Assembly (NCBI GenBank): GCA_934149115.1
Contig: CAKPDW010000061.1
Coordinates: 1-8,727, forward strand
DNA length: 8,727 nucleotides
Reading direction: 5' to 3'
DNA from: an uncultured Clostridia bacterium
GTDB lineage: Bacteria; Bacillota; Clostridia; TANB77; CAG-508
Of the stretch, positions 1 through 6,607 are shown piece after piece. The notes under the pieces were generated by a model. The model worked only from the letters and a program-made list of their open reading frames with translations, did not search any database and was not told the origin of the DNA. The first letter of the stretch is position 1, and each line of letters begins with the position of its first letter. The position numbers and the translations under genes were made by a program.

Positions 1-64
1 AAATAATTCTATCACACTCATTAATTATTTAAAACTTTTTTCTGACTGTCCGTGTCTACTTTTT

Positions 65-93
65 ATAATACAATATTCATCACACTTTTGCAA
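65..93 (-). promoter_or_regulatory. sigma-A-type promoter reading out of the left end
   Basis: On the minus strand TTGCAA (88-93) and TATTAT (65-70) are separated by exactly 17 bases. Transcription would start near 58 and leave the window to the left, so it would serve a gene outside the window. It lies beyond the terminator of the VanW gene, which fits a new transcription unit. AT-rich DNA gives such matches by chance, so confidence is moderate. Confidence 0.4.
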
Positions 94-125
94 AACTTTT
101 TCTCATTTTTGTACTATGTATAAAT

Positions 126-167
126 AAAAAGAACATCAATATTTGTTATCAAACAATTGACATTCTT
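126..167 (-). terminator. intrinsic terminator of the VanW-family gene
   Basis: Arms at 156-167 and 129-140 pair over 12 positions on the minus-strand transcript, followed by five U (126-130). Two of the pairs are G-U wobbles on the minus transcript but mismatches on the plus strand. This polarity supports use for the minus-strand gene ending at 193. Confidence 0.6.
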
Positions 168-192
168 TCTTATATAAATATATTTTTAAATT

Positions 193-1983
193 TTATTCTC
201 CTGTGCTACCAGTCCCTGATGGAGTCGTTGTTGCATTTGAATTCTCATTGGTTACCTCATTTCCACCTGTTCCTCCTGGTTTGGATGTTCCAGAAGGCGA
301 CGTAGATGCTGATGGGCTTGGTGTTGGTGTTACTGGTGGAGTTGATGGTGTTGTACTTGGTGTTGCTGTTGGTTTTGTTCCTACATGTATTACTCTTTTT
401 ATTGTTCCATATGTATCTGTTGATAATTGTGTTTTTGAAACTAAGTTTCCTGCTTGGTCATATACATACTTATATGTTACACTCTTGCATCCATTTGTTC
501 CTTTGGCTATTACTTTTGTTGTTCCTGCTGGCAATGTTGCATCTTCTACTTTTTCTTCAGCACATGGAATATTTTGAAGTACTGTGGCTACAACTTTTAC
601 GTTATATTCATTTTCTTCTTTTAGTCCATATATCTTTACTGTTGCAACTCCTGATTTTAGGTATGCTTCTAATTTTATTGGATATTTCCTTGTGTTTTTA
701 AATTTAAAATCAAGTGCTCCGTATACAACAGTTGCATCTTTTCCAGCTTCTACGTATGATGTGATAAATGAATGGTTATGTCTTTCTTCGATTCCTAGAT
801 TTGCTTGTAATACTGCATTATATAGAGTTGAAGATATTTGACATATTCCTCCACCTAATCCGTTTTCTACTCCTCCATTTGCATATATTGCTGCTTCTTT
901 ATATCCGTTCTCTACACTTCTTTTTCCTAGAGCTTTATTATAAGAAAATACTTCTCCTGGTTGAATTACTTGCCCATTTAATTTCTTGCATGCTATGGCT
1001 AAATTTGTTGTTCTACTTGTATTTCCTGCATCATATCTTGTTGTAAAATTAGCTAATTCATTTGGAAATGCTCTTGAGCCTAGACTTGATACTGTTTTTT
1101 GTGCTTTTGTAATTTTTAGTGGAATAACATATTCATCTTTTTGTTCTGTTAAAAGTGCTTTTGCTTCTTCCATAGTAATTGCAAAATCTACACCATTTTT
1201 ATCTACTACAACTTGAAATGGACTTTCAATTATATATGCATCTTGAGGGTCTGTATGAATTTCTCCATATATTTTATCTAAATCAATAGGCACTGCTTGT
1301 TCTTCTTTTACTGCAATTTCTCTGTCTGTCTGAAATTCTTTTCCTAAATCTGTTAGTTCATCATTTATTTCTTGTTTCATTTTTTCTTGATCTAGTACTA
1401 TACCACTTTTCCCTGGTGTTATTATTAATTCACTTTCTTCAATACTATATGTATATTCTTGAACTCCTCCAGGTAATTCAGCACTGGTTTCTGTTAGAAA
1501 TTTATCTAGTTCTTCTTCATTGTATTTTACATCAATGTTTAAATTTTGCTTTGAAAATTTATCTTTAATGATTTCAAAATTATTTACGAATATATTGCTT
1601 GTTCTTCCTTTTTCCAATGCTTTATCAACAGTTTCTTCCACATTTGCGGATACTTCAAGTTGTTCTATAGCTAAATCTTTTTGATATTCATTGTACTTTA
1701 GCTTTATTGTTCCTTCTTTTCTGTTTTTCATTTTTTCTTCCAGAATTTGACATGCTTCGCTTTTGGTCAAACCTGACACATCTACATCATTTATCATTAT
1801 TCCTTTGATAATTTTATTAGACATCATTGTTGATATAGCAAATGAGGTTGTTAGTGCTATTAATAATATAATTATAACTACAGCTATAATGGATATTTTT
1901 ATTGTCTTTCTTCTTTTTTTCATCATTTGCTCAATATACTCTTGTGAGCTTTTTGGTTTTTCTTTTACTTCTTTTTTCTTCAT
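193..1983 (-). CDS. VanW-family, membrane-anchored wall-associated protein with G5-like domain
   Basis: 596 aa. A basic N-terminus is followed by one membrane helix (about residues 30-52), so the rest is expected outside the cell. Residues about 60-290 look like the paired peptidoglycan-binding-like (PG_binding_4) regions usual upstream of VanW domains. The VanW domain spans about 313-453 and includes the conserved stretch GGGICQISSTLYNAVL (377-392) and an HNHS motif (402-405). A G5-like domain follows (about 458-536), then a Thr/Pro/Ser/Gly-rich tail (537-596) typical of wall-spanning linkers; no LPXTG sorting signal is seen. The start is set by GGAGGGG four bases before the ATG. VanW proteins have no agreed biochemical activity; this layout suggests a role at the cell wall. 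The gene is monocistronic, divergent from the LexA-like gene, with its own promoter (2014-2042) and terminator. Family assignment is secure, function is not. Confidence 0.93.
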   Translation of the reverse strand: MKKKEVKEKPKSSQEYIEQMMKKRRKTIKISIIAVVIIILLIALTTSFAISTMMSNKIIKGIMINDVDVSGLTKSEACQILEEKMKNRKEGTIKLKYNEYQKDLAIEQLEVSANVEETVDKALEKGRTSNIFVNNFEIIKDKFSKQNLNIDVKYNEEELDKFLTETSAELPGGVQEYTYSIEESELIITPGKSGIVLDQEKMKQEINDELTDLGKEFQTDREIAVKEEQAVPIDLDKIYGEIHTDPQDAYIIESPFQVVVDKNGVDFAITMEEAKALLTEQKDEYVIPLKITKAQKTVSSLGSRAFPNELANFTTRYDAGNTSRTTNLAIACKKLNGQVIQPGEVFSYNKALGKRSVENGYKEAAIYANGGVENGLGGGICQISSTLYNAVLQANLGIEERHNHSFITSYVEAGKDATVVYGALDFKFKNTRKYPIKLEAYLKSGVATVKIYGLKEENEYNVKVVATVLQNIPCAEEKVEDATLPAGTTKVIAKGTNGCKSVTYKYVYDQAGNLVSKTQLSTDTYGTIKRVIHVGTKPTATPSTTPSTPPVTPTPSPSASTSPSGTSKPGGTGGNEVTNENSNATTTPSGTGSTGE

Positions 1984-2013
1984 TTTTCCCCTCCATTCCC
2001 TATAGCCGATTTT

Positions 2014-2042
2014 ATATTATCATATCGAATTGTTTTATTCAA
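2014..2042 (-). promoter_or_regulatory. promoter of the VanW-family gene
   Basis: On the minus strand TTGAAT (2037-2042) and TAATAT (2014-2019) are 17 bases apart, giving a leader of about 25 bases before the ATG at 1983. It diverges from the promoter at 2063-2091, with only 20 bases between the two -35 elements, so a protein bound between them could affect both genes. Confidence 0.6.
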
Positions 2043-2062
2043 TATATTCTAACTACTTTCAC

Positions 2063-2091
2063 TAGACATTTTATTTTTTTAAATATATAAT
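2063..2091 (+). promoter_or_regulatory. promoter of the LexA-like gene
   Basis: TAGACA (2063-2068) and a perfect TATAAT (2086-2091) are 17 bases apart. Transcription would start near 2098, leaving a leader of about 23 bases that carries GAGGAG (2108-2113). Confidence 0.65.
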
Positions 2092-2120
2092 ATGATTAAA
2101 TATTTTTGAGGAGTGATACT

Positions 2121-2694
2121 ATGTTAGGAAAATTACTTTTGCATGTTAGGGAGGAAAAAGGATTATCAAAGACTACTGTTGCTCAAAAATCACGGTATTA
2201 ATGTCGGACATCTAACCCATATTGAAAAAGGTGATAGAAATCCTAGTGCAAAAACTTTAAAAGATATTTGTACTGCACTAGATATTCCATATCTACCAGT
2301 CTCTTATACTTATGATAAAGAACTAACAGAAGAACAGGAAAAATTTAATTTAGTAGATTCTATACCTTACAATACCATTCCTTTGGTAGATAATATTGTT
2401 GGTATGGCTGTTTGCCCTGCTTCAATTCCAAAAGCTTCTTTTGCTTTTGTTATGAATGATGATTCTATGAAATCTTCTATTCCTAAGGGAACTACTGTAT
2501 TTATTGAATTTGCTACTATGCCATTACATAGAGAATTCGGTTTAGTTAAATATAATGATTCTATTATGGTTAGAAGATTTGTTTATAGAAAAAATAAACT
2601 TGTTTTAAAGGCTGATAATTTTTTGACCAGAGATATTTCTATTAAAGACGGTTCGCAATTTACTCTTATCGGAAAAGCCTATGTCGAAAATTAA
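2121..2694 (+). pseudogene. XRE/LexA-like (S24-type) regulator interrupted by a +1 frameshift
   Basis: The natural start is ATG 2121: GAGGAG lies seven bases upstream, and the first 24 codons encode the start of a helix-turn-helix domain (MLGKLLLHVREEKGLSKTTV). That frame then meets CGG TAT TAA and stops at 2201. Dropping one base near C2193 restores a continuous 190-aa protein in which Ser24 is followed by GINVGHLTHIEKGDRNPS, the rest of an XRE domain. The second half resembles the LexA/S24 fold. The nucleophile-like Ser115 is in DDSMKSS, but the position of the LexA catalytic Lys (VKR) is Arg151 (VRR), and no Ala-Gly cleavage site is visible. Even the repaired protein is therefore probably not self-cleaving. 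A downstream ATG at 2143 opens the second frame but has no good ribosome site and would lack the first HTH helix. Alternatives are a sequencing error or programmed +1 shifting at the rare CGG codon. Confidence 0.82.
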
Positions 2695-2743
2695 CATTTT
2701 CTTTACAATATTGTAACATTTTTATTTATTAATTTATTTTCTG

Positions 2744-2772
2744 TTGAAACTATTTTTTTTTAATATTATAAT
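2744..2772 (+). promoter_or_regulatory. promoter of the CBM25/53-like gene
   Basis: TTGAAA (2744-2749) and a perfect TATAAT (2767-2772) are separated by 17 bases, giving a leader of about 30 bases. The 114-base gap after the LexA-like gene has no clear terminator, so some read-through from that gene is possible. Confidence 0.7.
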
Positions 2773-2808
2773 ATTATATATATTTTTAAAAAGGAAAAGA
2801 GATTTATT

Positions 2809-3270
2809 ATGGAATTAGTTAAAAATATTTTTTTTAATACAGATAAATTAACACCTCATTCAAATATAAAGATTTCTTACACTGGTAAGTTCTTTCAAGA
2901 TAATTCTTCTGATGTTTTTATTCATTTTGGATTTGGTGATAACTGGAATAATGTTCAGGATGTAAAAATGGTTAAATCTGAATTAGGTTTTCAAACAGAA
3001 ATAGTTCTTCCTGAAAGTAACTGTTTATGTTTTTGCTTTAAAAATAATAATGATGAATGGGATAATAATGATGGGAAAAATTATATCTTCCCAATTGAAC
3101 ATATTGAAACAAGTTTGACTATTCAAGAAAATTCTTTTGATCTTGTTTCACCAAGGAAATTAAGAAAATCTTATATTATTACTAAAAAAATTAGATTAGC
3201 AATTTATAAAATTATTACTTATTTACCTAAATTAGTTTCTGGAAATTATAAAAAGAAATCTCAAGAGTAA
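2809..3270 (+). CDS. stand-alone starch-binding-type module (CBM25/53-like) with basic tail
   Basis: 153 aa. Residues about 20-96 match the pattern of CBM25/CBM53 starch-binding domains: a YTGKF opening strand, IHFGFGDNW (38-46), an M.K..LGF segment (54-61), FCFKN (75-79) and WDNNDGKNY (84-92). Trp46 and Trp84 are candidates for the aromatic residues that stack on alpha-glucan. No signal peptide or catalytic domain is present, so it may act inside the cell, perhaps on glycogen (inference). The C-terminal about 40 residues (114-153) are rich in Lys/Arg with hydrophobic spacing (RKLRKSYIITKKIRLAIYK) and could form an amphipathic helix that touches membrane or nucleic acid. It has its own strong promoter and terminator. 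The start at 2809 is supported by an AAGGAAAAGAG purine tract just upstream. The family call is from motif pattern only. Confidence 0.8.
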   Translation: MELVKNIFFNTDKLTPHSNIKISYTGKFFQDNSSDVFIHFGFGDNWNNVQDVKMVKSELGFQTEIVLPESNCLCFCFKNNNDEWDNNDGKNYIFPIEHIETSLTIQENSFDLVSPRKLRKSYIITKKIRLAIYKIITYLPKLVSGNYKKKSQE

Positions 3271-3274
3271 TTTC

Positions 3275-3300
3275 GAACCTGTTTTGAACAGGTTCTTTTT
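3275..3300 (+). terminator. intrinsic terminator after the CBM25/53-like gene
   Basis: GAACCTGTT (3275-3283) and AACAGGTTC (3287-3295) pair around a 3-base loop, followed by five T. It starts five bases after the stop codon. Confidence 0.88.
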
Positions 3301-3721
3301 ATGTAATGGACTAACTATATAAAATTAACAATGCACAGAAATTTGTTTCGCACATTTCGCGTGTGAACAAAGATGCGGAGTAAAAAAAGTTAAAACAAAT
3401 GCAAATATTATTAATGTCCACTTTTGTTCTACAAAAGAAATATCCGACTTAACAAATAAAATCATATATTTTACTTGTTAAGTCGGATATTTCTTAAACT
3501 CATATAAAAAAACTTTTTTCTAGAACAGTGTCTATATTGGTTTATTTATTTAGTCATTCCAATATAATAACCATATTAGTTATACATCTTTTTACTTGAT
3601 TTGTCAATATTTTGCTTATTTTTTCGTATGACAAATTTCGACATTTTTCGCAAATTACCTGCTTTCACCATTCGTTTTTACGTATTTTCATTTTATTTGC
3701 AAGATTTTTTATATTAAACTC
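3301..3721. other. intergenic stretch without a supported gene
   Basis: No reading frame with a ribosome site is present. The stretch holds a long hairpin at 3435-3495, listed separately. Bases 3325-3400 have more C and G than their surroundings and contain short odd repeats such as TTTCGCACATTTCGCGTGTG, possibly a relic of inserted DNA. One plus-strand frame is open from about 3347 to the stop at 3478, running into the hairpin, but it has no start or ribosome site and I do not call it a gene. Confidence 0.5.
3435..3495. repeat. long near-perfect inverted repeat (27-pair hairpin)
   Basis: The arms 3435-3455 and 3475-3495 pair perfectly over 21 bases. After a single mismatch (3456/3474) another 6 pairs follow, closing on a 5-base loop (3463-3467). 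The upstream gene already has its own terminator at 3275-3300, and no uninterrupted T-run follows on either strand, so this is not an ordinary terminator. It could be a palindromic miniature element, a bidirectional terminator backup or an RNA-processing site. Confidence 0.85.
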
Positions 3722-3750
3722 TTGACGATTAGTGTATTATTTGCTAAAGT
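3722..3750 (+). promoter_or_regulatory. probable promoter of the HU gene
   Basis: TTGACG (3722-3727) and TAAAGT (3745-3750) are 17 bases apart. The -35 is close to consensus and the -10 is weaker. The leader would be about 27 bases and contains GGGAG (3771-3775), eight bases before the ATG. Confidence 0.55.
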
Positions 3751-3783
3751 TTATATATACTAAAAAAGAAGGGAGATTTTAAG

Positions 3784-4059
3784 ATGAATAAAGCTGATTT
3801 AATAAGTGCAATAGCAAATGAAACAGGTCTTTCAAAAAAAGATACAGAAGCTACAGTAAATTCTTTTGTAAATGTAGTATCTGGAGCTTTAGAAAATAAA
3901 GATTCAGTTCAATTAATTGGTTTCGGAACATTTGAAACTAGAGAAAGAGCTGCTAGAACAGGAAGAAATCCACAAACTGGTGAAGAATTACAAATTGCTG
4001 CTTCAACAGTTCCTGCTTTCAAACCTGGAAAAGCATTAAAAGAAAAAGTTAATAAATAA
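3784..4059 (+). CDS. hup: DNA-binding protein HU
   Basis: 91 aa, the standard length for HU. The N-terminal half is the helical dimerisation region (MNKADLISAIA...). The core GFGTFETRERAARTGRNPQTG (residues about 46-66) is the HU signature, with the beta-arm leading to the RNPQTG tip whose proline wedges between base pairs in the family. The C-terminus AFKPGKALKEKVN closes the fold. HU dimers bend and compact chromosomal DNA with little sequence preference. The gene is monocistronic with its own promoter, and its A-ending codons match expectation for a highly expressed gene in this genome. Identification is secure. Confidence 0.97.
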   Translation: MNKADLISAIANETGLSKKDTEATVNSFVNVVSGALENKDSVQLIGFGTFETRERAARTGRNPQTGEELQIAASTVPAFKPGKALKEKVNK

Positions 4060-4141
4060 GATTTTTATTTATTTTTGTACAAACCTTACTTTTGTATAAA
4101 TATTATATAGAATAAGAAACTTTTTAAAACTTTTCAAAAAT

Positions 4142-4206
4142 AAAGATACGGGCATTAAAATGTTTTAATAATATTTATTAGAATATTTTAATGCTCGTAT
4201 CTTTTT
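4142..4206 (+). terminator. long terminator hairpin after HU (30 pairs)
   Basis: Bases 4142-4204 fold on themselves completely: 30 pairs, including three G-U, around a 3-base loop. The 3' arm ends in TTTTT (4202-4206). The A-rich left flank would give a U-rich end on the other strand too. A stem this long is more than termination needs and may also protect the HU mRNA 3' end. Confidence 0.8.
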
Positions 4207-4209
4207 ATA

Positions 4210-4243
4210 AATGTACAGATTATAATATTCCAATCTGTGCATT
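4210..4243. other. middle hairpin of a three-hairpin cluster
   Basis: Twelve pairs, one of them G-U (4210-4221 with 4232-4243), close a 10-base AT-rich loop. It has no T-tract. It starts four bases after the T-run of the hairpin to its left and ends five bases before the hairpin to its right. Confidence 0.6.
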
Positions 4244-4248
4244 ATTAT

Positions 4249-4288
4249 CTAAAATAGGGCCTAGCCTCTCGGCTATGCCCTATTTTAG
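4249..4288 (-). terminator. GC-cored hairpin, probable terminator of the 312-aa gene
   Basis: Arms 4249-4266 and 4271-4288 form an 18-position stem with one mismatch and a TCTC loop, 30 bases past the stop codon of the minus-strand gene ending at 4319. The GGGC/GCCC core is unusually GC-rich for this window. Only interrupted T-tracts are present on either side. Confidence 0.6.
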
Positions 4289-4318
4289 ACACCTTCCATT
4301 GAAAGTACTTTGAAAATC

Positions 4319-5257
4319 CTATTTAATCATAGGCTTATAAATTCTTTTCCGTACTTTTTTAATAAGAATTTTTAAATGTGCAATCATCTCCTCAACCTGA
4401 TCTTCTGTTACTGGTTTAGCTTCATTAATTGACTGCTTTTCGCTCCATGCCAATCCTGTTTTCAGGCTGATACGAATATCAATATCTTCTTCGCTTATTT
4501 CACTTTCCTCATTATTACGTTCGATGTAGTCTAATCTTACCACTTCATCAACAGGTCTACCATCAGTACCATTATTATAGTAGTGTCCAATACACAGAAC
4601 TCCCTTATAATATTTTCTGTCGATTGTTGCGGTAGCATCATACATCCAACCACCGTTGCCATTCTTAAAAGTTACCTGACATGGTGTATTATTTAACCAG
4701 AACTGTACAAATCGATCTTCAACTGCAATACCTAATTTGGTATTATCAATGTAATCGATAGGCTCCTTTGTTTCTACAAAGATATCAGCATAAGGATTAA
4801 TTATCCTGCTGAAGTCAGAAAGCAGATTATATAACTCGTATGCATTATTGGTTTTTAGATTACGAAATACTACGGAATTATTTTTCTTAAATTCCGGATT
4901 ATCCAGCAACTTTTTATAGATTGTATTCATTAAATCATCTACAAAATTTTTGCTGTACTTCTCGTCAACCATAGTTACAAGAGTTAATAAGCCTCGTACA
5001 GAATGAATTTCTCTTTCCCAGAAATCTTCTTCACCTGGTTCTTTTTCTCCAGATTCGACCTTGGCAAGTACCAACATTATTTCTATCGGGCTGTCACTCT
5101 GATATCTTACATAATTCGAGCCTGAATGTACATATGTTACACCTGCAATTTGATAAGCTGGAACTTTGACATTCCATTCATATCCATCCTGGTTCTCTAA
5201 CCGCTGAGCTCCATAAGTTTCCATTGCTACTTCAAATTCCTTAAATGTGATACTCAT
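4319..5257 (-). CDS. unrecognised 312-aa soluble protein
   Basis: I do not recognise this family. The start is well supported: AGGAGG lies a few bases before the ATG, and a TTGATT-17-TATAAT promoter sits about 50 bases upstream of it. No signal peptide or membrane helix is seen. The protein is acidic in the middle (NEESEISEEDIDIR, about 247-260) and ends in a strongly basic helix-like segment (LIKKVRKRIYKPMIK). The section around residues 185-240 (FWLNNTPCQ..FKNGNGGWMYD..., YYKGVLCIGHYYNNGTDG) alternates aromatic and hydrophobic residues like a beta-sheet domain. Base composition is visibly higher in G+C than the flanking genes (one 60-base line counted by hand is 38%, against 28% in the CBM gene), which hints at horizontal acquisition. 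The gene stands alone between its terminator and the RNA at 5408-5561. No function is proposed. Confidence 0.85.
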   Translation of the reverse strand: MSITFKEFEVAMETYGAQRLENQDGYEWNVKVPAYQIAGVTYVHSGSNYVRYQSDSPIEIMLVLAKVESGEKEPGEEDFWEREIHSVRGLLTLVTMVDEKYSKNFVDDLMNTIYKKLLDNPEFKKNNSVVFRNLKTNNAYELYNLLSDFSRIINPYADIFVETKEPIDYIDNTKLGIAVEDRFVQFWLNNTPCQVTFKNGNGGWMYDATATIDRKYYKGVLCIGHYYNNGTDGRPVDEVVRLDYIERNNEESEISEEDIDIRISLKTGLAWSEKQSINEAKPVTEDQVEEMIAHLKILIKKVRKRIYKPMIK

Positions 5258-5304
5258 AAGAATTCCTCCTATTATAGAATTTTGACTATAAGTTGCATGG
5301 GCAT

Positions 5305-5333
5305 ATTATATATTAATTTACATAAAAAATCAA
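5305..5333 (-). promoter_or_regulatory. promoter of the 312-aa gene
   Basis: On the minus strand TTGATT (5328-5333) and a perfect TATAAT (5305-5310) are 17 bases apart, giving a leader of about 40 bases. The gene therefore does not depend on read-through from the RNA upstream. Confidence 0.75.
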
Positions 5334-5407
5334 CCCTTTGTTTACATATTATTAGATGTTTTCTTTATATTTCATCCCATTACCTTTTATAAAAGATTTT
5401 TGGGCAG

Positions 5408-5438
5408 AAAAAAACGGATTCAAATTGAATCCGTTTTT
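5408..5438 (-). terminator. bidirectional intrinsic terminator, strongest for the minus-strand RNA
   Basis: CGGATTCAA (5415-5423) and TTGAATCCG (5425-5433) form the stem. The minus transcript then has seven U (5414-5408) and the plus transcript five (5434-5438). Stem plus long U-run is textbook for the minus strand. Confidence 0.88.
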
Positions 5439-5561
5439 CCGGTGAAATTAATCACCTAGCACTCGTATACTTTTGTTAACATGTTACTATGTTAAAACTA
5501 AAAAGTAAGAGTCTCCTCTCCACAATTTAGTGAAAGCGGTAATTAACTATGAAATCATAGT
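5408..5561 (-). ncRNA. free-standing structured small RNA, family not recognised
   Basis: About 154 nt, bounded by its own promoter (5568-5596) and a terminator with seven U. No reading frame fits. By hand the transcript folds as follows: a 5' hairpin ACUAUGA/UCAUAGU; a long closing stem in which AGUUAAUUACC pairs with GGUGAUUAAUU over 11 positions; inside it a stem CUUUCAC/GUGGAGAG with a one-base bulge; and a second stem (AGACUC with GAGUGCU, continuing UACUUUU with AAAAGUA). This makes a three-way junction just before the terminator. The 3' strand of the closing stem can instead form its own small hairpin (GGUGA/UCACC), so two states are possible. It does not match the SRP RNA, tmRNA, RNase P RNA, T-box or common riboswitch signatures I know. 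It lies upstream of the 312-aa gene but ends about 150 bases before that gene, which has its own promoter. It may be a small regulatory RNA or, less likely, an attenuator. Confidence 0.68.
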
Positions 5562-5567
5562 ATCCTT

Positions 5568-5596
5568 ATTTTACCATAATTCATTATTCATTTCAA
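5568..5596 (-). promoter_or_regulatory. promoter of the structured small RNA
   Basis: On the minus strand TTGAAA (5591-5596) and TAAAAT (5568-5573) are 17 bases apart. The predicted start near 5561 is immediately before the first hairpin of the RNA, which supports both calls. Confidence 0.7.
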
Positions 5597-5676
5597 GTGT
5601 TTTTAAAGTTTTTATGTAAATAGTTGAAAAAACTTTGTCTTTACATATTATATAATGCCATATCATCAATTCAAAA

Positions 5677-5705
5677 TTGCATTTTATATAATATTATGTT
5701 ATTAT
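5677..5705 (+). promoter_or_regulatory. possible promoter of the repeat-protein gene
   Basis: TTGCAT (5677-5682) and TATTAT (5700-5705) are 17 bases apart. The leader would be about 108 bases and contains an 8-pair hairpin (5735-5742 with 5758-5765) ahead of the ribosome site. The region is almost all A and T, so chance matches are likely. Confidence 0.4.
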
Positions 5706-5819
5706 GTATTTACAACATTGTTCTTGGAAAAAATCTGAATTTTTAGTTATTCACTGGAAATTCAGTTCATATATGTTCCTACATTAACTTTTCTCAACTA
5801 TATAAGGAGGTTGTATACA

Positions 5820-6578
5820 ATGATGAAAGATTTTGAAGATTTTATTATTGCTGTTGTTGCTTCACTTATTGCTTTGTCTATAGTTCTCGCTCTTGCCTAT
5901 TTTATATTTCGTGTTTCTGGCCGGGCAGATGGAAAAACAATCGAAGAAATCCAACAGACACTTGATCAAAACGATAGCCAAGTTATAATTGCCTTAGGGA
6001 ATAACTTTGAGGCGAAAGAAGGCTTGATTAAATCTTCAGAGTTAAATGGAGATGGATTGATTGCACTTTGTACTAAGCCAGAGCCTATGAATATGGATCA
6101 TCCTAATATTCAAAATTACTTTAAAAAGGCAATCTCTAGAACAAAATTGACACCAAAACAACAAGTTCAGATTGCAAAAATTGGTTTTTCTACTTATTCA
6201 AAAGCATTGTTGTTAAGTAATGATTTATCTGCAGAGGGACTGGTTGAAATATGTAAAAATACTAGAATATTTAACCTTGATGACCCTAAAGTTCAAGGTT
6301 GGTTTAGAGATGCAATTAATCGGACAAACTTGACATCAAAACAACAAGTCAAGATTGCTGAAATCGGTAGACGACCTGTTTATCGAGAAGCTTTGCTATT
6401 AAGCAATAATTTGACTGCAGAAGGGTTAATAGCAATATGTGAAAAACCTAGAGGATTGGATCTTAATAGTCCTACAGTTCAAAAAATGTTTAAAAACGCA
6501 ATTCAAAGAACACAATTAACAGATGCACAAAAAGTTAAAATTGCCAAATCCAAAATTCAAGGATTAGGACTGTTTTAA
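5820..6578 (+). CDS. membrane-anchored protein with three tandem repeats of about 62 residues
   Basis: 252 aa from ATG 5820, set by AAGGAGG nine bases upstream; the frame is open to a TTG at 5811 but that touches the ribosome site. Residues about 8-32 are one strong membrane helix. Three repeats follow at 56-117, 118-178 and 179-240, and a fourth is cut off after IAKSK. The unit reads IAxIG...Y.EALLLSN.L.AEGLIxICEKP...NLD.P.VQ..F..AI.RT.LT.KQQVK. Repeats 2 and 3 are closest; repeat 1 has diverged. The helical, leucine-rich pattern resembles HEAT/leucine-rich-variant solenoids, which usually bind other proteins, but I do not recognise the family. No catalytic motif is seen. The gene is monocistronic with a strong terminator. 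A role as a membrane-tethered scaffold is inference from shape alone. Confidence 0.88.
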   Translation: MMKDFEDFIIAVVASLIALSIVLALAYFIFRVSGRADGKTIEEIQQTLDQNDSQVIIALGNNFEAKEGLIKSSELNGDGLIALCTKPEPMNMDHPNIQNYFKKAISRTKLTPKQQVQIAKIGFSTYSKALLLSNDLSAEGLVEICKNTRIFNLDDPKVQGWFRDAINRTNLTSKQQVKIAEIGRRPVYREALLLSNNLTAEGLIAICEKPRGLDLNSPTVQKMFKNAIQRTQLTDAQKVKIAKSKIQGLGLF

Positions 6579-6607
6579 TTTATCAATTAATAGGAACTAT
6601 ATGATAT

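Noticed and set aside
203..1216. Several plus-strand open frames opposite the VanW gene
   Set aside because: They are antisense shadows of a well-supported gene, full of repeated Leu/Val/Phe caused by its codon pattern, without ribosome sites.
3637..3643. Spo0A-box-like TGTCGAA (minus strand) upstream of HU
   Set aside because: A single 7-base core match far from the promoter, with no second box; chance is likely.
5811..5819. Upstream TTG start for the repeat protein
   Set aside because: The TTG directly abuts the AAGGAGG ribosome site; ATG 5820 has correct spacing.
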